Program-made: the position numbers and the translations under genes
Notes under the pieces: model-generated
The model's database searches: none
Seen by the model: the letters and a program-made list of their open reading frames with translations, nothing else
Told to the model about the DNA's origin: nothing
DNA from: Anaerohabitans sp964387285
GTDB taxonomy: Bacteria > Zhuqueibacterota > Zhuqueibacteria > Residuimicrobiales > Residuimicrobiaceae
DNA: 64,000 bases
NCBI GenBank assembly: GCA_964387285.1
Contig: CAYLWO010000002.1
Location: forward strand, 1-64,000
Reading direction: 5' to 3'
Shown: piece after piece, positions 52,329 to 59,925 of the stretch
Layout of the letters: each line of letters starts with the position of its first letter
How positions within the stretch are numbered: the first letter of the stretch is position 1

Positions 52329-52775
52329 ATGGCGTATGATAGTAAAGGCACCCTGAACAAGGTCATGTTGATCGGCCGACTGGGCCAGGATCCGGAGGTC
52401 AAATACACGCCCTCCGGCGCAGCAGTGGTCACCCTGAGCGTGGCAACCAACACCTCCTATAAGGATCAGGAGGGTAAAATGCAGGAGCAAACGGAATGGA
52501 ATCGCGTGGTGGCCTGGCGCAAGACGGCTGAAAACATCGGCCAATATTGTAAAAAGGGTCACCGTATTTATGTGGAAGGCAAACTCACTACCCGCTCCTG
52601 GAACGACAAGGACGGCAACAAACGCTACACCACCGAAATCACTGCTGATTCCGTGCAATTTCTGGAAGGCAAATCCGATCGAGAACCGGCAGGGCCGGCA
52701 GAACCGCCGCCGCATCCTGCTGAAGCGGATTTCAGCGCACCCATGCCGGCCGAAGCAGATGATCTGCCCTTCTAG
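52329..52775 (+). CDS. ssb: Single-stranded DNA-binding protein SSB
   Basis: The 148-residue protein has an OB-fold: 'LNKVMLIGRLGQDPEVKYTP', 'TEWNRVVAWRKTAENIGQYC', 'GHRIYVEGKLTTRSW' and 'YTTEITADSVQFL'. A short Pro-rich linker leads to the acidic tip DDLPF, which recruits replication and repair proteins. It has a strong promoter and ribosome site and its own terminator, so it is a single-gene unit. Confidence 0.96.
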   Translation: MAYDSKGTLNKVMLIGRLGQDPEVKYTPSGAAVVTLSVATNTSYKDQEGKMQEQTEWNRVVAWRKTAENIGQYCKKGHRIYVEGKLTTRSWNDKDGNKRYTTEITADSVQFLEGKSDREPAGPAEPPPHPAEADFSAPMPAEADDLPF

Positions 52776-52828
52776 GGGCTGTCGGCTGATAAAATCGTTT
52801 ACTTTGTCCGACAATTTTCTTACTTTAC

Positions 52829-52858
52829 ATCCAGGTCCTTCAGACCTGGATTTTTTTT
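52829..52858 (+). terminator. Rho-independent terminator of ssb
   Basis: ATCCAGGTC (52829-52837) and GACCTGGAT (52843-52851) form a perfect 9-bp stem with a 5-base loop, followed by eight T residues. It lies 53 bases after the ssb stop and just before the cdd ribosome site. Confidence 0.9.
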
Positions 52859-52871
52859 GCAGGAGATTGAA

Positions 52872-53264
52872 ATGCACGCGTATTCAGAACTTGCCGCCAA
52901 AGCGCGACATTCTCTGAAATTTTCCCAGGCCATTTATTCCGGCTTTGCGGTCGGCGCCGCATTGCTGGCTAAAGACGGAACCATCTTTACCGGATGCAAT
53001 GTCGAATCCAGTTCGTATGGACTCACCATTTGTGCAGAACGGGTGGCTTTGGTTAAAGCTCTGTCGGAAGGCGTGACCGAATTCACCGCCATTGCCGTTG
53101 TCACGCCGAAGAAGCCCTTGTGTCCGCCCTGCGGCGCCTGTCGGCAGCTGTTATGGGATTATACGAAAAATATTGTTGTGATTATGGCGACAGAAGACGA
53201 ACAACAAACAACGACCCTGGCTGAGTTGCTGCCGTTTGCTTTTGATAACCGGTTTCTGTTATGA
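52872..53264 (+). CDS. cdd: Cytidine deaminase
   Basis: The 130-residue enzyme converts cytidine and deoxycytidine to uridine forms in salvage. It shows 'YSGFAVGAALLAKDG', 'CNVESSSYGLTICAERVAL' (catalytic Glu56; zinc ligand Cys54) and 'PCGACRQLL' (zinc ligands Cys87 and Cys90). The length fits the small tetrameric type. CAGGAG precedes the ATG at 52872, which is preferred over a TTG upstream. It overlaps udk by four bases, and tdk and a nucleoside phosphorylase follow. Confidence 0.95.
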   Translation: MHAYSELAAKARHSLKFSQAIYSGFAVGAALLAKDGTIFTGCNVESSSYGLTICAERVALVKALSEGVTEFTAIAVVTPKKPLCPPCGACRQLLWDYTKNIVVIMATEDEQQTTTLAELLPFAFDNRFLL

Positions 53265-53902
53265 TGCATAAACCTCTGGTGATTGCCGTTGCCGGCGGCT
53301 CTGGTTCCGGCAAAACCTATTTGACGGAAGAGTTGGCCAAGGTTCTGGCTGATTATCATCCCTTGTTGCTTTCACAGGACTATTATTATCGCGATCGTTC
53401 GGAGCTGACTTTAGCGCAACGACAGACCATCAATTATGATCATCCGGACGCCATAGAATTTTCTCTTTTAATCGCGCAACTGCGGGATTTGTGCGAGCGC
53501 AAAAGCATCACGCATCCGTTGTACGATTTTAGCCAACACAATCGCCGTCCGGAATGCATAGCCGTTGCACCGGCAGACATCATCCTGCTGGACGGCATCC
53601 TGTTGTTGGCCGTTGCGGAATTGGCGCCGCTGCTGGATGTGAAAATATTCGTCGATACGGCCAAGGATATTTGTTTTATCCGCAGGCTGCAGCGCGATAC
53701 GGCTGAACGCGGCCGTTCGATGCAATCGGTCATCGATCAGTATACCGCCACGGTTCGTCCCATGTATTTGCAGTACGTTTATCCCAGTCGCCATAACGCC
53801 GATATCATTGTCTCCGGCGAGGAGGAAGTCGGCTCTTTGGTTAAAAAAATTCTCGCCGAGATTGGCAAACGATATCCGTCTCTCTTGCATCAGATCAAAT
53901 AA
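53261..53902 (+). CDS. udk: Uridine kinase
   Basis: The 213-residue P-loop kinase phosphorylates uridine or cytidine. It has the P-loop 'GGSGSGKTYL' (12-21), 'LSQDYYYRDRSELTLAQRQT', 'NYDHPDAIEFSLLIAQL', 'DIILLDGILLL' and 'FIRRLQRDTAERGRSMQSVI', all typical of Udk. It begins within the cdd stop (ATGA) and is followed after 15 bases by tdk. Confidence 0.95.
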   Translation: MMHKPLVIAVAGGSGSGKTYLTEELAKVLADYHPLLLSQDYYYRDRSELTLAQRQTINYDHPDAIEFSLLIAQLRDLCERKSITHPLYDFSQHNRRPECIAVAPADIILLDGILLLAVAELAPLLDVKIFVDTAKDICFIRRLQRDTAERGRSMQSVIDQYTATVRPMYLQYVYPSRHNADIIVSGEEEVGSLVKKILAEIGKRYPSLLHQIK

Positions 53903-53917
53903 TCGGGAAAGGTTTTT

Positions 53918-54478
53918 ATGCTCAATGTCGTACCCAAAGGCGTCGGTTGGATCGAGGTAATCTGCGGCAGCATGTTCAGTGGAAAAACCGAAGAGTTGAT
54001 CCGGAGATTGAAACGTGCGGAAATCGCCAAGTTGAAAACCGCTATTTTCAAACCAAAGATTGATGATCGCTACTCGGTCGAACATATTGTTTCACACAAC
54101 GCGTTGAAACTGCCTTCCATTGCCGTGAGTTCGGCCCAGGACATTCTGGCGCAGGCCGGCGATGCAGCGGTCATCGGCATTGACGAAGCGCAGTTCTTTG
54201 GTCTGGATTTGGTAGAGGTGTGTCAAAAGCTGGCTAACATGGGCAAGCGCGTCATTGTCGCCGGACTGGACCAGGATTATACCGGCAAACCTTTTGAACC
54301 CATTCCGCAGTTGTTGGCCGTAGCGGAAGACATCCATAAAACACTGGCCATCTGTGTGAAATGCGGCAATCCGGCCAATCGCACGCAAAGATTGAGTCGC
54401 GATGCAGAGCGCGTGGTGGTGGGCGCCGCCGATATCTATGAAGCGCGCTGCCGGTTTTGCCATGAAGTGTATGAGTAG
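53918..54478 (+). CDS. tdk: Thymidine kinase
   Basis: The 186-residue type II thymidine kinase has the P-loop 'CGSMFSGKTEELIRRLKRA', 'IGIDEAQFFGLDLV' (catalytic Glu), 'GKRVIVAGLDQDYTGKPFEP' (lasso), and two zinc CxxC pairs, 'CVKCG' and 'CRFC'. It phosphorylates thymidine using ATP. AAAGG precedes the ATG. It belongs to the nucleoside-salvage group cdd-udk-tdk-phosphorylase. Confidence 0.96.
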   Translation: MLNVVPKGVGWIEVICGSMFSGKTEELIRRLKRAEIAKLKTAIFKPKIDDRYSVEHIVSHNALKLPSIAVSSAQDILAQAGDAAVIGIDEAQFFGLDLVEVCQKLANMGKRVIVAGLDQDYTGKPFEPIPQLLAVAEDIHKTLAICVKCGNPANRTQRLSRDAERVVVGAADIYEARCRFCHEVYE

Positions 54479-54511
54479 CTTTGTCTTTTGTGCCAAGTAG
54501 TCAAGAATAGT

Positions 54512-54566
54512 AATGGCATAAATGCCATGATTATCCAAATAACACGAAAACCATGTCATTGCGAAC
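54512..54566 (+). repeat. Dispersed repeat family B, copy 2
   Basis: AATGGCATAAATGCCATGATT to GTCATTGCGAAC aligns throughout with 12859-12914. It holds a GGCAT/ATGCC palindrome. It lies in the gap between tdk and the nucleoside phosphorylase, where no other signal is evident. Confidence 0.6.
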
Positions 54567-54636
54567 GCAGGTAATTCCCGTTTATCCAGGTTAGGACCAG
54601 GGTGATTGTTCCTTTCTCTCGGAATGGTTTTAAAAA

Positions 54637-55476
54637 ATGCTGCTTAAAGAAAAAATCAAGGAATCTCTGGCTGTGCTCCAGGCTCGGCTGCATGCGCCGG
54701 CGCCGAAAACAGCTTTGGTTTTGGGCTCGGGTTTGGGTCGATTTGCTGATTCCATCGAGGATGCTACTGTCATTCCCACTGCGGATATTCCACATTATCC
54801 CCGTTCCACGGTTCCTGGACATGCCGGCCGTTGGTATATCGGTAGAATTCGTAATGTGCCCATCATAGCCCTGCAGGGCCGGGTGCATTATTATGAGGGA
54901 TATTCTCTGCAAGAGGTTGCCTTTCCCATTCATGTATTAGCCGGCCTGGGCGTCAACACCTTGCTGGTAACAACCGCCAGCGGCGGTTTGAACCCTCATT
55001 ACTCCAGCGGTGATTTGATGGTCATTACGGATCATATCAAATTCATACCCGGCAATCCGTTGCGCGGCAAGCCGGACGATTTACTCGGCCCGCGTTTTCC
55101 TGATCTATCGACCTGTTACGATAAAAGATTAATCCAACTGGCCCTGGCCGCCGCTGCGGATATGGGCATCCCCTTGCATCGGGGTGTGTTCTGTTGTATG
55201 ACCGGCCCGGCCTATGAAACAGCGGCCGAAGTGCGCATGCTGCAAAGATTGGGCGGCGATGCCGTCTCCATGTCCACCGCGCCGGAAGTGATTGCTGCGC
55301 GGCAGCGGCATATGCGGGTTCTGGGCATTGCGCTTATTACCAATGCCGCTACAGGCATCTCCCCCGATCCGTTATCGCATCAAGAAGTAACAGAGGCGGC
55401 CGACAAAGCCGGAGATAAACTGGGCCGGTTGTTGATGGAAATCATTGTGCGAATGCAAAACATGGATAAAAAATAA
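54637..55476 (+). CDS. punA: Purine nucleoside phosphorylase (PunA-type)
   Basis: The 279-residue enzyme is of the trimeric PNP class. It has 'ALVLGSGLGRFADSI', 'RVHYYEGYSLQEVAFPI', 'LVTTASGGLNPHYSSGDLMV', 'FCCMTGPAYETAAEVRMLQR' and 'VSMSTAPEVIAARQ', then 'ALITNAATGI' with the base-contacting Asn. It cleaves inosine or guanosine with phosphate. No clear ribosome site is visible right before this ATG. It is preceded by a repeat and may still read through from tdk. Confidence 0.93.
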   Translation: MLLKEKIKESLAVLQARLHAPAPKTALVLGSGLGRFADSIEDATVIPTADIPHYPRSTVPGHAGRWYIGRIRNVPIIALQGRVHYYEGYSLQEVAFPIHVLAGLGVNTLLVTTASGGLNPHYSSGDLMVITDHIKFIPGNPLRGKPDDLLGPRFPDLSTCYDKRLIQLALAAAADMGIPLHRGVFCCMTGPAYETAAEVRMLQRLGGDAVSMSTAPEVIAARQRHMRVLGIALITNAATGISPDPLSHQEVTEAADKAGDKLGRLLMEIIVRMQNMDKK

Positions 55477-55481
55477 ATCTG

Positions 55482-55543
55482 ATCTTGCGAAGGTTTAAAA
55501 CCTTCGCAAAGTTGTATTTCGAGTACAAAACGCTCAATTAAGG
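55482..55543 (+). repeat. Dispersed repeat family A, copy 4 (short form)
   Basis: A perfect palindrome, TTGCGAAGG-TTTAAAA-CCTTCGCAA (55485-55509), starts 9 bases after the phosphorylase stop. It is followed by GTTGTATTTCGAGTACAAAA and CGCTCAATTAAGG, matching the tail of the copy at 9940-10123. The hairpin could end the salvage transcript. Then 55568-55606 carries quasi-repeated ATTCGTG units of unknown meaning. Confidence 0.6.
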
Positions 55544-55664
55544 AAAAAGTAAAACATGACTTTAACATTCGTGTAAATTCGCGCCATTCGTGGTTAATTC
55601 TTTTTAATAACCTTTTTATTAGTGATACACAAACTGTACCTCTTCCATCAAACAAGGAGTTCCT

Positions 55665-56984
55665 ATGGATCGCAGAACCTTTATTAAAAACACCTCGCTG
55701 GCCACAGCCGGCGGATTGACGATTTTAAATTTTCCGGTGTTCGGTAAAAACGCACCCAGCAACAAAGTGGTGGTCGCGGTCATGGGCGTCAACAGCCGCG
55801 GCGCTTATCTGGCCGACTGTTTTAAAAAGCTAGAGAACGTGCAAGTGGCTTATATCTGCGACGTGGAAGAGGCCGCCATCCAAAAAGGTCTCAAGCCCTT
55901 TGCCAATGATGAAAAAAAACCGACGGTTGAAAAAGACATCCGCAAGTTGGTGGAAAAAACCGATTTTGACGCGCTGATCATTGCCGCGCCGGATCACTGG
56001 CATGCTCCGGCCTCACTGCTGGGTGTCAGCCATGGCAAACATGTTTATGTGGAAAAGCCGTGCGGCCACAATCCACGCGAGAGCGAAATCCTCATTCAGG
56101 CTTCGGAAAAATATAAAAAGATCATTCAGATCGGCAGCCAGCGCCGCTCCATGCCCGCTTTGATCGAGGCGGTCAAATTGGTGCGCGAAGGCATCATTGG
56201 CGCTCCCTACATGGGCAAGGCGTGGTACGCCAATAACCGCAAGCCCATTGGTTTTGGTAAAAAAGTTCCGGCGCCGGCCACTTTGGATTTTGAACTGTGG
56301 CAGGGACCGGCGCCGCGACGGCCCTATCAGGACAATCTGGTGCATTACAACTGGCACTGGTTCTGGAACTGGGGCACTGCGGAAACCTGCAACAACGGCA
56401 ATCATGAACTGGATTGCTGTCGCTGGTTTTTGGGCGTGGATTATCCCACCAAGGTCACCTCTGCCGGCGGACGATATGCCTATCGTGATGATTGGGAAAC
56501 CCCGGATACTCAGGTGGTTGCTTATGAATTCGGCGACCAAAAGTGCATTACCTGGGAAGGCCGCAGCTGCAACCACTTTCCGGTTGAAGGCGGATCGCGC
56601 GGATTCGTGATCTATGGAGAAAAAGGCACGTTGGTCAATATCGGCGGTGATGATTTCAAGATTTATGACGACAACAATAAACTGGTCAAAGAGGGCGGCA
56701 GCAAGATAAAAACAGAGGGCACGAATACGGTCAGTGCTACGGGCAATCTCGATATGTATCATTTTACCAATTTCGTGGAAAGCGTACGCGGCAATGCGCA
56801 ACCGACCACGCCGGTAGCGGATGCACACAAGAGCGTACTGCTCTGTCATCTGGCCAACATTGCGCAGCGCACCGGAACCACCTTGCATTGCGATCCCAGC
56901 AACGGCTATATCAAAGACAACAAAAAGGCCATGAAACTGTGGAAACGCGAGTATCAAAAAGGATGGGAGATGAAGCTGGCATAA
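55665..56984 (+). CDS. Tat-exported Gfo/Idh/MocA family oxidoreductase
   Basis: The 439-residue protein starts 'MDRRTFIKNTSLATAGG', a twin-arginine signal, so it is exported folded with its cofactor. The Rossmann domain has 'VVAVMGVNSRGAYLADCF', 'DFDALIIAAPDHWHAPASLL' and 'GKHVYVEKPCGHN' (the catalytic-Lys EKP motif). The C-terminal substrate domain has 'WHWFWNWGTAETCNNGNHEL'. Exported members act on sugars or 3-keto-glycosides, together with DUF1080 proteins in several bacteria. AAGGAG precedes the ATG. A strong terminator follows. Confidence 0.92.
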   Translation: MDRRTFIKNTSLATAGGLTILNFPVFGKNAPSNKVVVAVMGVNSRGAYLADCFKKLENVQVAYICDVEEAAIQKGLKPFANDEKKPTVEKDIRKLVEKTDFDALIIAAPDHWHAPASLLGVSHGKHVYVEKPCGHNPRESEILIQASEKYKKIIQIGSQRRSMPALIEAVKLVREGIIGAPYMGKAWYANNRKPIGFGKKVPAPATLDFELWQGPAPRRPYQDNLVHYNWHWFWNWGTAETCNNGNHELDCCRWFLGVDYPTKVTSAGGRYAYRDDWETPDTQVVAYEFGDQKCITWEGRSCNHFPVEGGSRGFVIYGEKGTLVNIGGDDFKIYDDNNKLVKEGGSKIKTEGTNTVSATGNLDMYHFTNFVESVRGNAQPTTPVADAHKSVLLCHLANIAQRTGTTLHCDPSNGYIKDNKKAMKLWKREYQKGWEMKLA

Positions 56985-57012
56985 TCTCCCTGTTGAATTA
57001 ACGATGTTTGAA

Positions 57013-57046
57013 AATAAAGGCGAGAGATCTCTCGCCTTTATTTTTT
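57013..57046 (+). terminator. Rho-independent terminator after the oxidoreductase gene
   Basis: ATAAAGGCGAGAG pairs with CTCTCGCCTTTAT as an almost loop-free palindrome, followed by a run of T. It lies about 30 bases after the stop codon. The A-run on its left side could let it work on the minus strand too. Confidence 0.85.
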
Positions 57047-57191
57047 ATGTCGACATCGCGGTTAGCCTCATTAATTCAGGCTTTGACAATTGCAGCCATT
57101 TCAGTGAAGCCTTGATTTGGTCATGGGGCAGGCGCTGTTGCTGCAAGAACGCGGTATAAGGATTTTTAATTTTGTCAGAAAACGGTTGCAT
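57045..57191 (-). pseudogene. Possible N-terminal remnant of a phage-type integrase
   Basis: A 48-codon frame begins MQPFSDKIKNPYTAFLQQQR and continues 'LPHDQIKASLKWLQL', then soon stops. The 'NPY.AFL..QRLP...I...LKWL' pattern resembles the first helices of tyrosine recombinases of the integron/XerCD type, but the catalytic domain is missing. The frame is short, so chance similarity is possible. A long inverted repeat lies just upstream of its start. Confidence 0.4.
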
Positions 57192-57208
57192 AATATCTCA
57201 CAGCTTCT

Positions 57209-57237
57209 GTATAATATGGATAGTAGACATATTATAC
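57209..57237. promoter_or_regulatory. Perfect 10-bp inverted repeat, operator-like
   Basis: GTATAATATG (57209-57218) and CATATTATAC (57228-57237) are exact inverted arms around 9 bases. The arms contain TATAAT-like hexamers on both strands, and the site lies 18 bases upstream of the integrase-like remnant. A dimeric repressor site or phase-linked promoter is plausible, but no cognate protein is known. Confidence 0.45.
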
Positions 57238-57374
57238 TAAAAAAAATCAACCAATTTTCTTGACACCGGAAAGTATAAAAGTTAAATTTCAGAGATTACT
57301 AGACCTTTGCAATTACTGGTTAACAGCCTTAAACCATTTCGTATCTAAAGTACTTGCATTCTGCCAAGACCGTA

Positions 57375-57395
57375 TGTATCTTCTATGTAGATACA
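57375..57395. promoter_or_regulatory. Inverted repeat upstream of mazE, probable operator
   Basis: TGTATCT (57375-57381) and AGATACA (57389-57395) form a perfect 7-bp inverted repeat centred about 32 bases before the mazE ATG. AbrB-fold antitoxins of this type repress their own promoter by binding such palindromes, so autoregulation is likely. Confidence 0.5.
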
Positions 57396-57416
57396 ATAGT
57401 AATTATAGGGACTGAA

Positions 57417-57659
57417 ATGGAAACAAAAATTCAAAAATGGGGAAATAGTCTCGCTGTACGGTTGCCAAAAGCATTTGCAGAACAGACTGGAATTGAGAAT
57501 GGCTCGGATGTCCAAATCTCGATACAGGATGGGAAAATAATTCTCGTTCCAGTCAAAGATCGCGCTAAATTGCTTGATGCTTTGTTAGAACAAATCGACG
57601 AATCCACAGTTCACAGTGAAATCAGTTTTGGCAAACCAGTTGGAAAAGAATTGTTATGA
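57417..57659 (+). CDS. mazE: MazE-like antitoxin (AbrB fold)
   Basis: The 80-residue protein starts METKIQKWGNSLAVRLPKAF, the swapped-hairpin AbrB/MazE DNA-binding domain, continuing 'GSDVQISIQDGKIILVPV'. The acidic C-terminal tail (about 50-80) is the usual toxin-binding part. The ATG at 57417 fits the family N-terminus; earlier frame is upstream regulatory DNA. It overlaps mazF by 4 bases (ATGA). Together they form a type II toxin-antitoxin pair. Confidence 0.9.
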   Translation: METKIQKWGNSLAVRLPKAFAEQTGIENGSDVQISIQDGKIILVPVKDRAKLLDALLEQIDESTVHSEISFGKPVGKELL

Positions 57660-57943
57660 GCTATGAACCTGATCGTGGCGATATTATCTGGATAATGCTA
57701 AATCCTCAAAGCGGTCACGAACAAGCAGGTCGCCGTCCTGCAATCGTTCTTTCCTCGTTAAAGTATAATTCTAAAACAGGTCTTTTAATCTGTTGTACAA
57801 TAACTTCTCAGGAAAAAAAATATCCTTTTGAAGTCAAAATCCCAAATGGCTACCCTGTTTCCGGGGTTATCCTTGCGGATCGATATAAAAGTTTTCCAAA
57901 CCGCTCCCGAAAGGTTTTACTTCGGGAAAAAGCAGGAATTTAA
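57656..57943 (+). CDS. mazF: MazF-like endoribonuclease toxin, short C-terminus
   Basis: The 95-residue PemK/MazF-fold protein has 'PDRGDIIWIMLNPQSGHEQA', 'GRRPAIVLSSLKYN' (catalytic Arg region), 'LLICCTITSQEKKYPFEVKI' (Thr/Ser active-site strand) and 'GVILADRYKSF'. Typical MazF proteins run 110-118 residues with a closing helix after 'D..RKV....K'. This one stops right after 'RKVLLREKAGI', so that helix is absent. It may be inactive or need less of the C-terminus. MazF cuts mRNA at short sequences when MazE is lost. Confidence 0.82.
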   Translation: MSYEPDRGDIIWIMLNPQSGHEQAGRRPAIVLSSLKYNSKTGLLICCTITSQEKKYPFEVKIPNGYPVSGVILADRYKSFPNRSRKVLLREKAGI

Positions 57944-57958
57944 AATCTCGTCCCAGAG

Positions 57959-58264
57959 GTGTCACAGAACTCTCAAAAGGATGATAATCAAACGGGAAAA
58001 AACCTTGCAAAAAAACGGCATACCCTTCGGTATGTATTCCTTTCAAGCTTTCTATTGAATTGCATTGATTGCGATAAAGATGAAATCACAATAAACGGCG
58101 GTTCATTCATTGAACCTGAACTGTACTATGTGATCAATGTTTTCTCTCTGGGCCTGGGCTATAAACAATATATCAATAATGAAACAGCAACGCGACAAGC
58201 AACAAACGGGGTCCTCTTCGGCCGGGTGTTTATTGCTGCAGTGTTTCCTGTTGGTGCCTTTTAA
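57959..58264 (+). CDS. Small barrel-like protein or fragment
   Basis: A 101-residue frame can start at GTG 57959. The second half, 'GSFIEPELYYVINVFSLGLG', 'YKQYIN' and 'GVLFGRVFIAAVFPVGAF', looks like the last three strands of an outer-membrane barrel ending in Phe. There is no signal peptide and no well-spaced ribosome site. I favour a 3' fragment of a barrel gene over an intact gene. If it is not real, the 57944-58401 gap holds nothing else recognisable. Confidence 0.35.
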   Translation: MSQNSQKDDNQTGKNLAKKRHTLRYVFLSSFLLNCIDCDKDEITINGGSFIEPELYYVINVFSLGLGYKQYINNETATRQATNGVLFGRVFIAAVFPVGAF

Positions 58265-58401
58265 ACGTTTTCGTCGCGCTCCGCGCGCCTGCCATCAAAA
58301 CACTTTGTTTGAGGCTTATTAAAATTCGGCAGGTACAGCCGATTTTATCACACAGCATAAAAATATCATGGACCTGATTCTGTGACGAACGGATCGACCG
58401 C

Positions 58402-59925
58402 ATGCATGTCAGTCTAAAACATATTTCCAAATCATACTCCGGGAACCGCGTGTTGAACCGGGTATGCATGACCGTGGACCAAGGGCAAATCCATGCGCTG
58501 ATTGGTGAAAACGGCGCCGGGAAATCGACGCTGATGAAAATTCTGCTTGGCGTGGAGCAGGCGGACAGCGGGGATATCGTGATCGATGGTGAAAACAAAC
58601 GATGGCAACACCCGAGCAAAGCTCGCGAGGCCGGCATTGCCATGGTTTATCAGGAGCTGTCATTGATCCCGTCGCTCACAGTCGTTGAAAATGTTTTTCT
58701 GGGCCGGCTCCTGACAGGCCGTACACGACTTGTCAATTGGGCGGAGATGAAGCGGCAGGCGGAGCGGATATTTCACGAACTTTTATTTCCGATTGACCCG
58801 GGGGAAATGGTCGATGAACTATCTGTCGCTGAAAAGCAGATGGTGGAGATTGCCCGGGCACTGGCACAGAATGCCGAGCTGATTATCCTTGATGAACCGA
58901 CATCACCGCTGACCGAACAGGATGCAAACAGATTGTTCAGCCGAATCAAAATTCTGGCGGAAAAAGGCGTGAGCGTTGTTTATATCACGCATCGGTTGGA
59001 AGAGGTTTTTCACATCGCTCATCATATCTCCATTTTACGCGATGGTGAGCTGGTCCGTTCATGCCCGATTAACGAGGTGGACATGGCTGCGATGGTCCGG
59101 GATATGGTTGGCCGGGAGTTGGCGGAGCAATTTCCGCCGAGAACGAAAATGCGTGCAGACGTGTCAAAGCATATTGCGCTTAAGGTCGATCAGGCGACTC
59201 GAAAGAATGAATTTTATGATATCAGCTTTTCTGCCCGGGAAGGTGAAATACTGGGCTTTGCAGGATTGGTCGGCGCCGGCCGCACGGAATTGGTGGAAGC
59301 GATTTTTGGCGTGCATAAACTCGACCGGGGGAACATCGAGATCAGGAAAAGAGCCGTTAAAATTCATTCGCCGGCGCAGGCCGTAAAGAGCGGAATAGGA
59401 TTGATTCCGGATGATCGCAAAGTCAAGGGGCTGGTTCCGGATGCGGCTGTCGATTTTAATTTGAGCATGGCAACCGGACAAAAATATGCGACGCGTTGGG
59501 GCTGGCGCCTGCAAAACCGCGAAAGGACTGCCGCAAAGCATCTTGTTGCGAATTTGCGCATCAAACTCTCTTCCCTGAGCCGGCATGTGGCGCGATTAAG
59601 CGGCGGAAACCAGCAAAAAGTCGCCATCGGCAAATCGTTGAACAGCGATTCCTCAATTCTGATTTTTGATGAGCCAACCCGGGGCATCGATGTCGCAGCC
59701 AAGCGCGAAATATACCATCTGTTGCGTAAATTGGCGGATGACGGGGCTGCGATCATTCTGGTATCTTCCGAACTGGAGGAAATTTTAGGATTATCGGATC
59801 GAATTTTAGTCATGTGTCAGGGTCGGCTCGCTGGTGAACTTGCATCGGCAGAAGCAACCCAGGAAAAGATTATGTATATGGCGTTAGGAGCCGGTCAATC
59901 ATTTGAAAATGGAACCAGGTTATGA
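58402..59925 (+). CDS. Sugar ABC transporter ATPase (RbsA/MglA-type)
   Basis: The 507-residue protein has two ABC domains in tandem. In the first, Walker A is 'GENGAGKSTLMKILLG' (about 37-52), the signature 'LSVAEKQMVEIARAL' and Walker B 'LIILDEPTSPL'. In the second, the P-loop is the degenerate 'FAGLVGAGRTELVEAIFG' usual in this family, with 'LSGGNQQKVAIGKSL' and 'LIFDEPTRGIDVA'. It drives import of a sugar with the permease that overlaps it by four bases. Ribosome site is weak. Substrate is unknown. Confidence 0.93.
   Translation: MHVSLKHISKSYSGNRVLNRVCMTVDQGQIHALIGENGAGKSTLMKILLGVEQADSGDIVIDGENKRWQHPSKAREAGIAMVYQELSLIPSLTVVENVFLGRLLTGRTRLVNWAEMKRQAERIFHELLFPIDPGEMVDELSVAEKQMVEIARALAQNAELIILDEPTSPLTEQDANRLFSRIKILAEKGVSVVYITHRLEEVFHIAHHISILRDGELVRSCPINEVDMAAMVRDMVGRELAEQFPPRTKMRADVSKHIALKVDQATRKNEFYDISFSAREGEILGFAGLVGAGRTELVEAIFGVHKLDRGNIEIRKRAVKIHSPAQAVKSGIGLIPDDRKVKGLVPDAAVDFNLSMATGQKYATRWGWRLQNRERTAAKHLVANLRIKLSSLSRHVARLSGGNQQKVAIGKSLNSDSSILIFDEPTRGIDVAAKREIYHLLRKLADDGAAIILVSSELEEILGLSDRILVMCQGRLAGELASAEATQEKIMYMALGAGQSFENGTRL

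Noticed and set aside
57260..57288. TTGACA plus TAAATT as a promoter for mazE
   Set aside because: The -10 match is weak and the site is about 130 bases from the gene; the region near the 57375 palindrome is a more likely control point.
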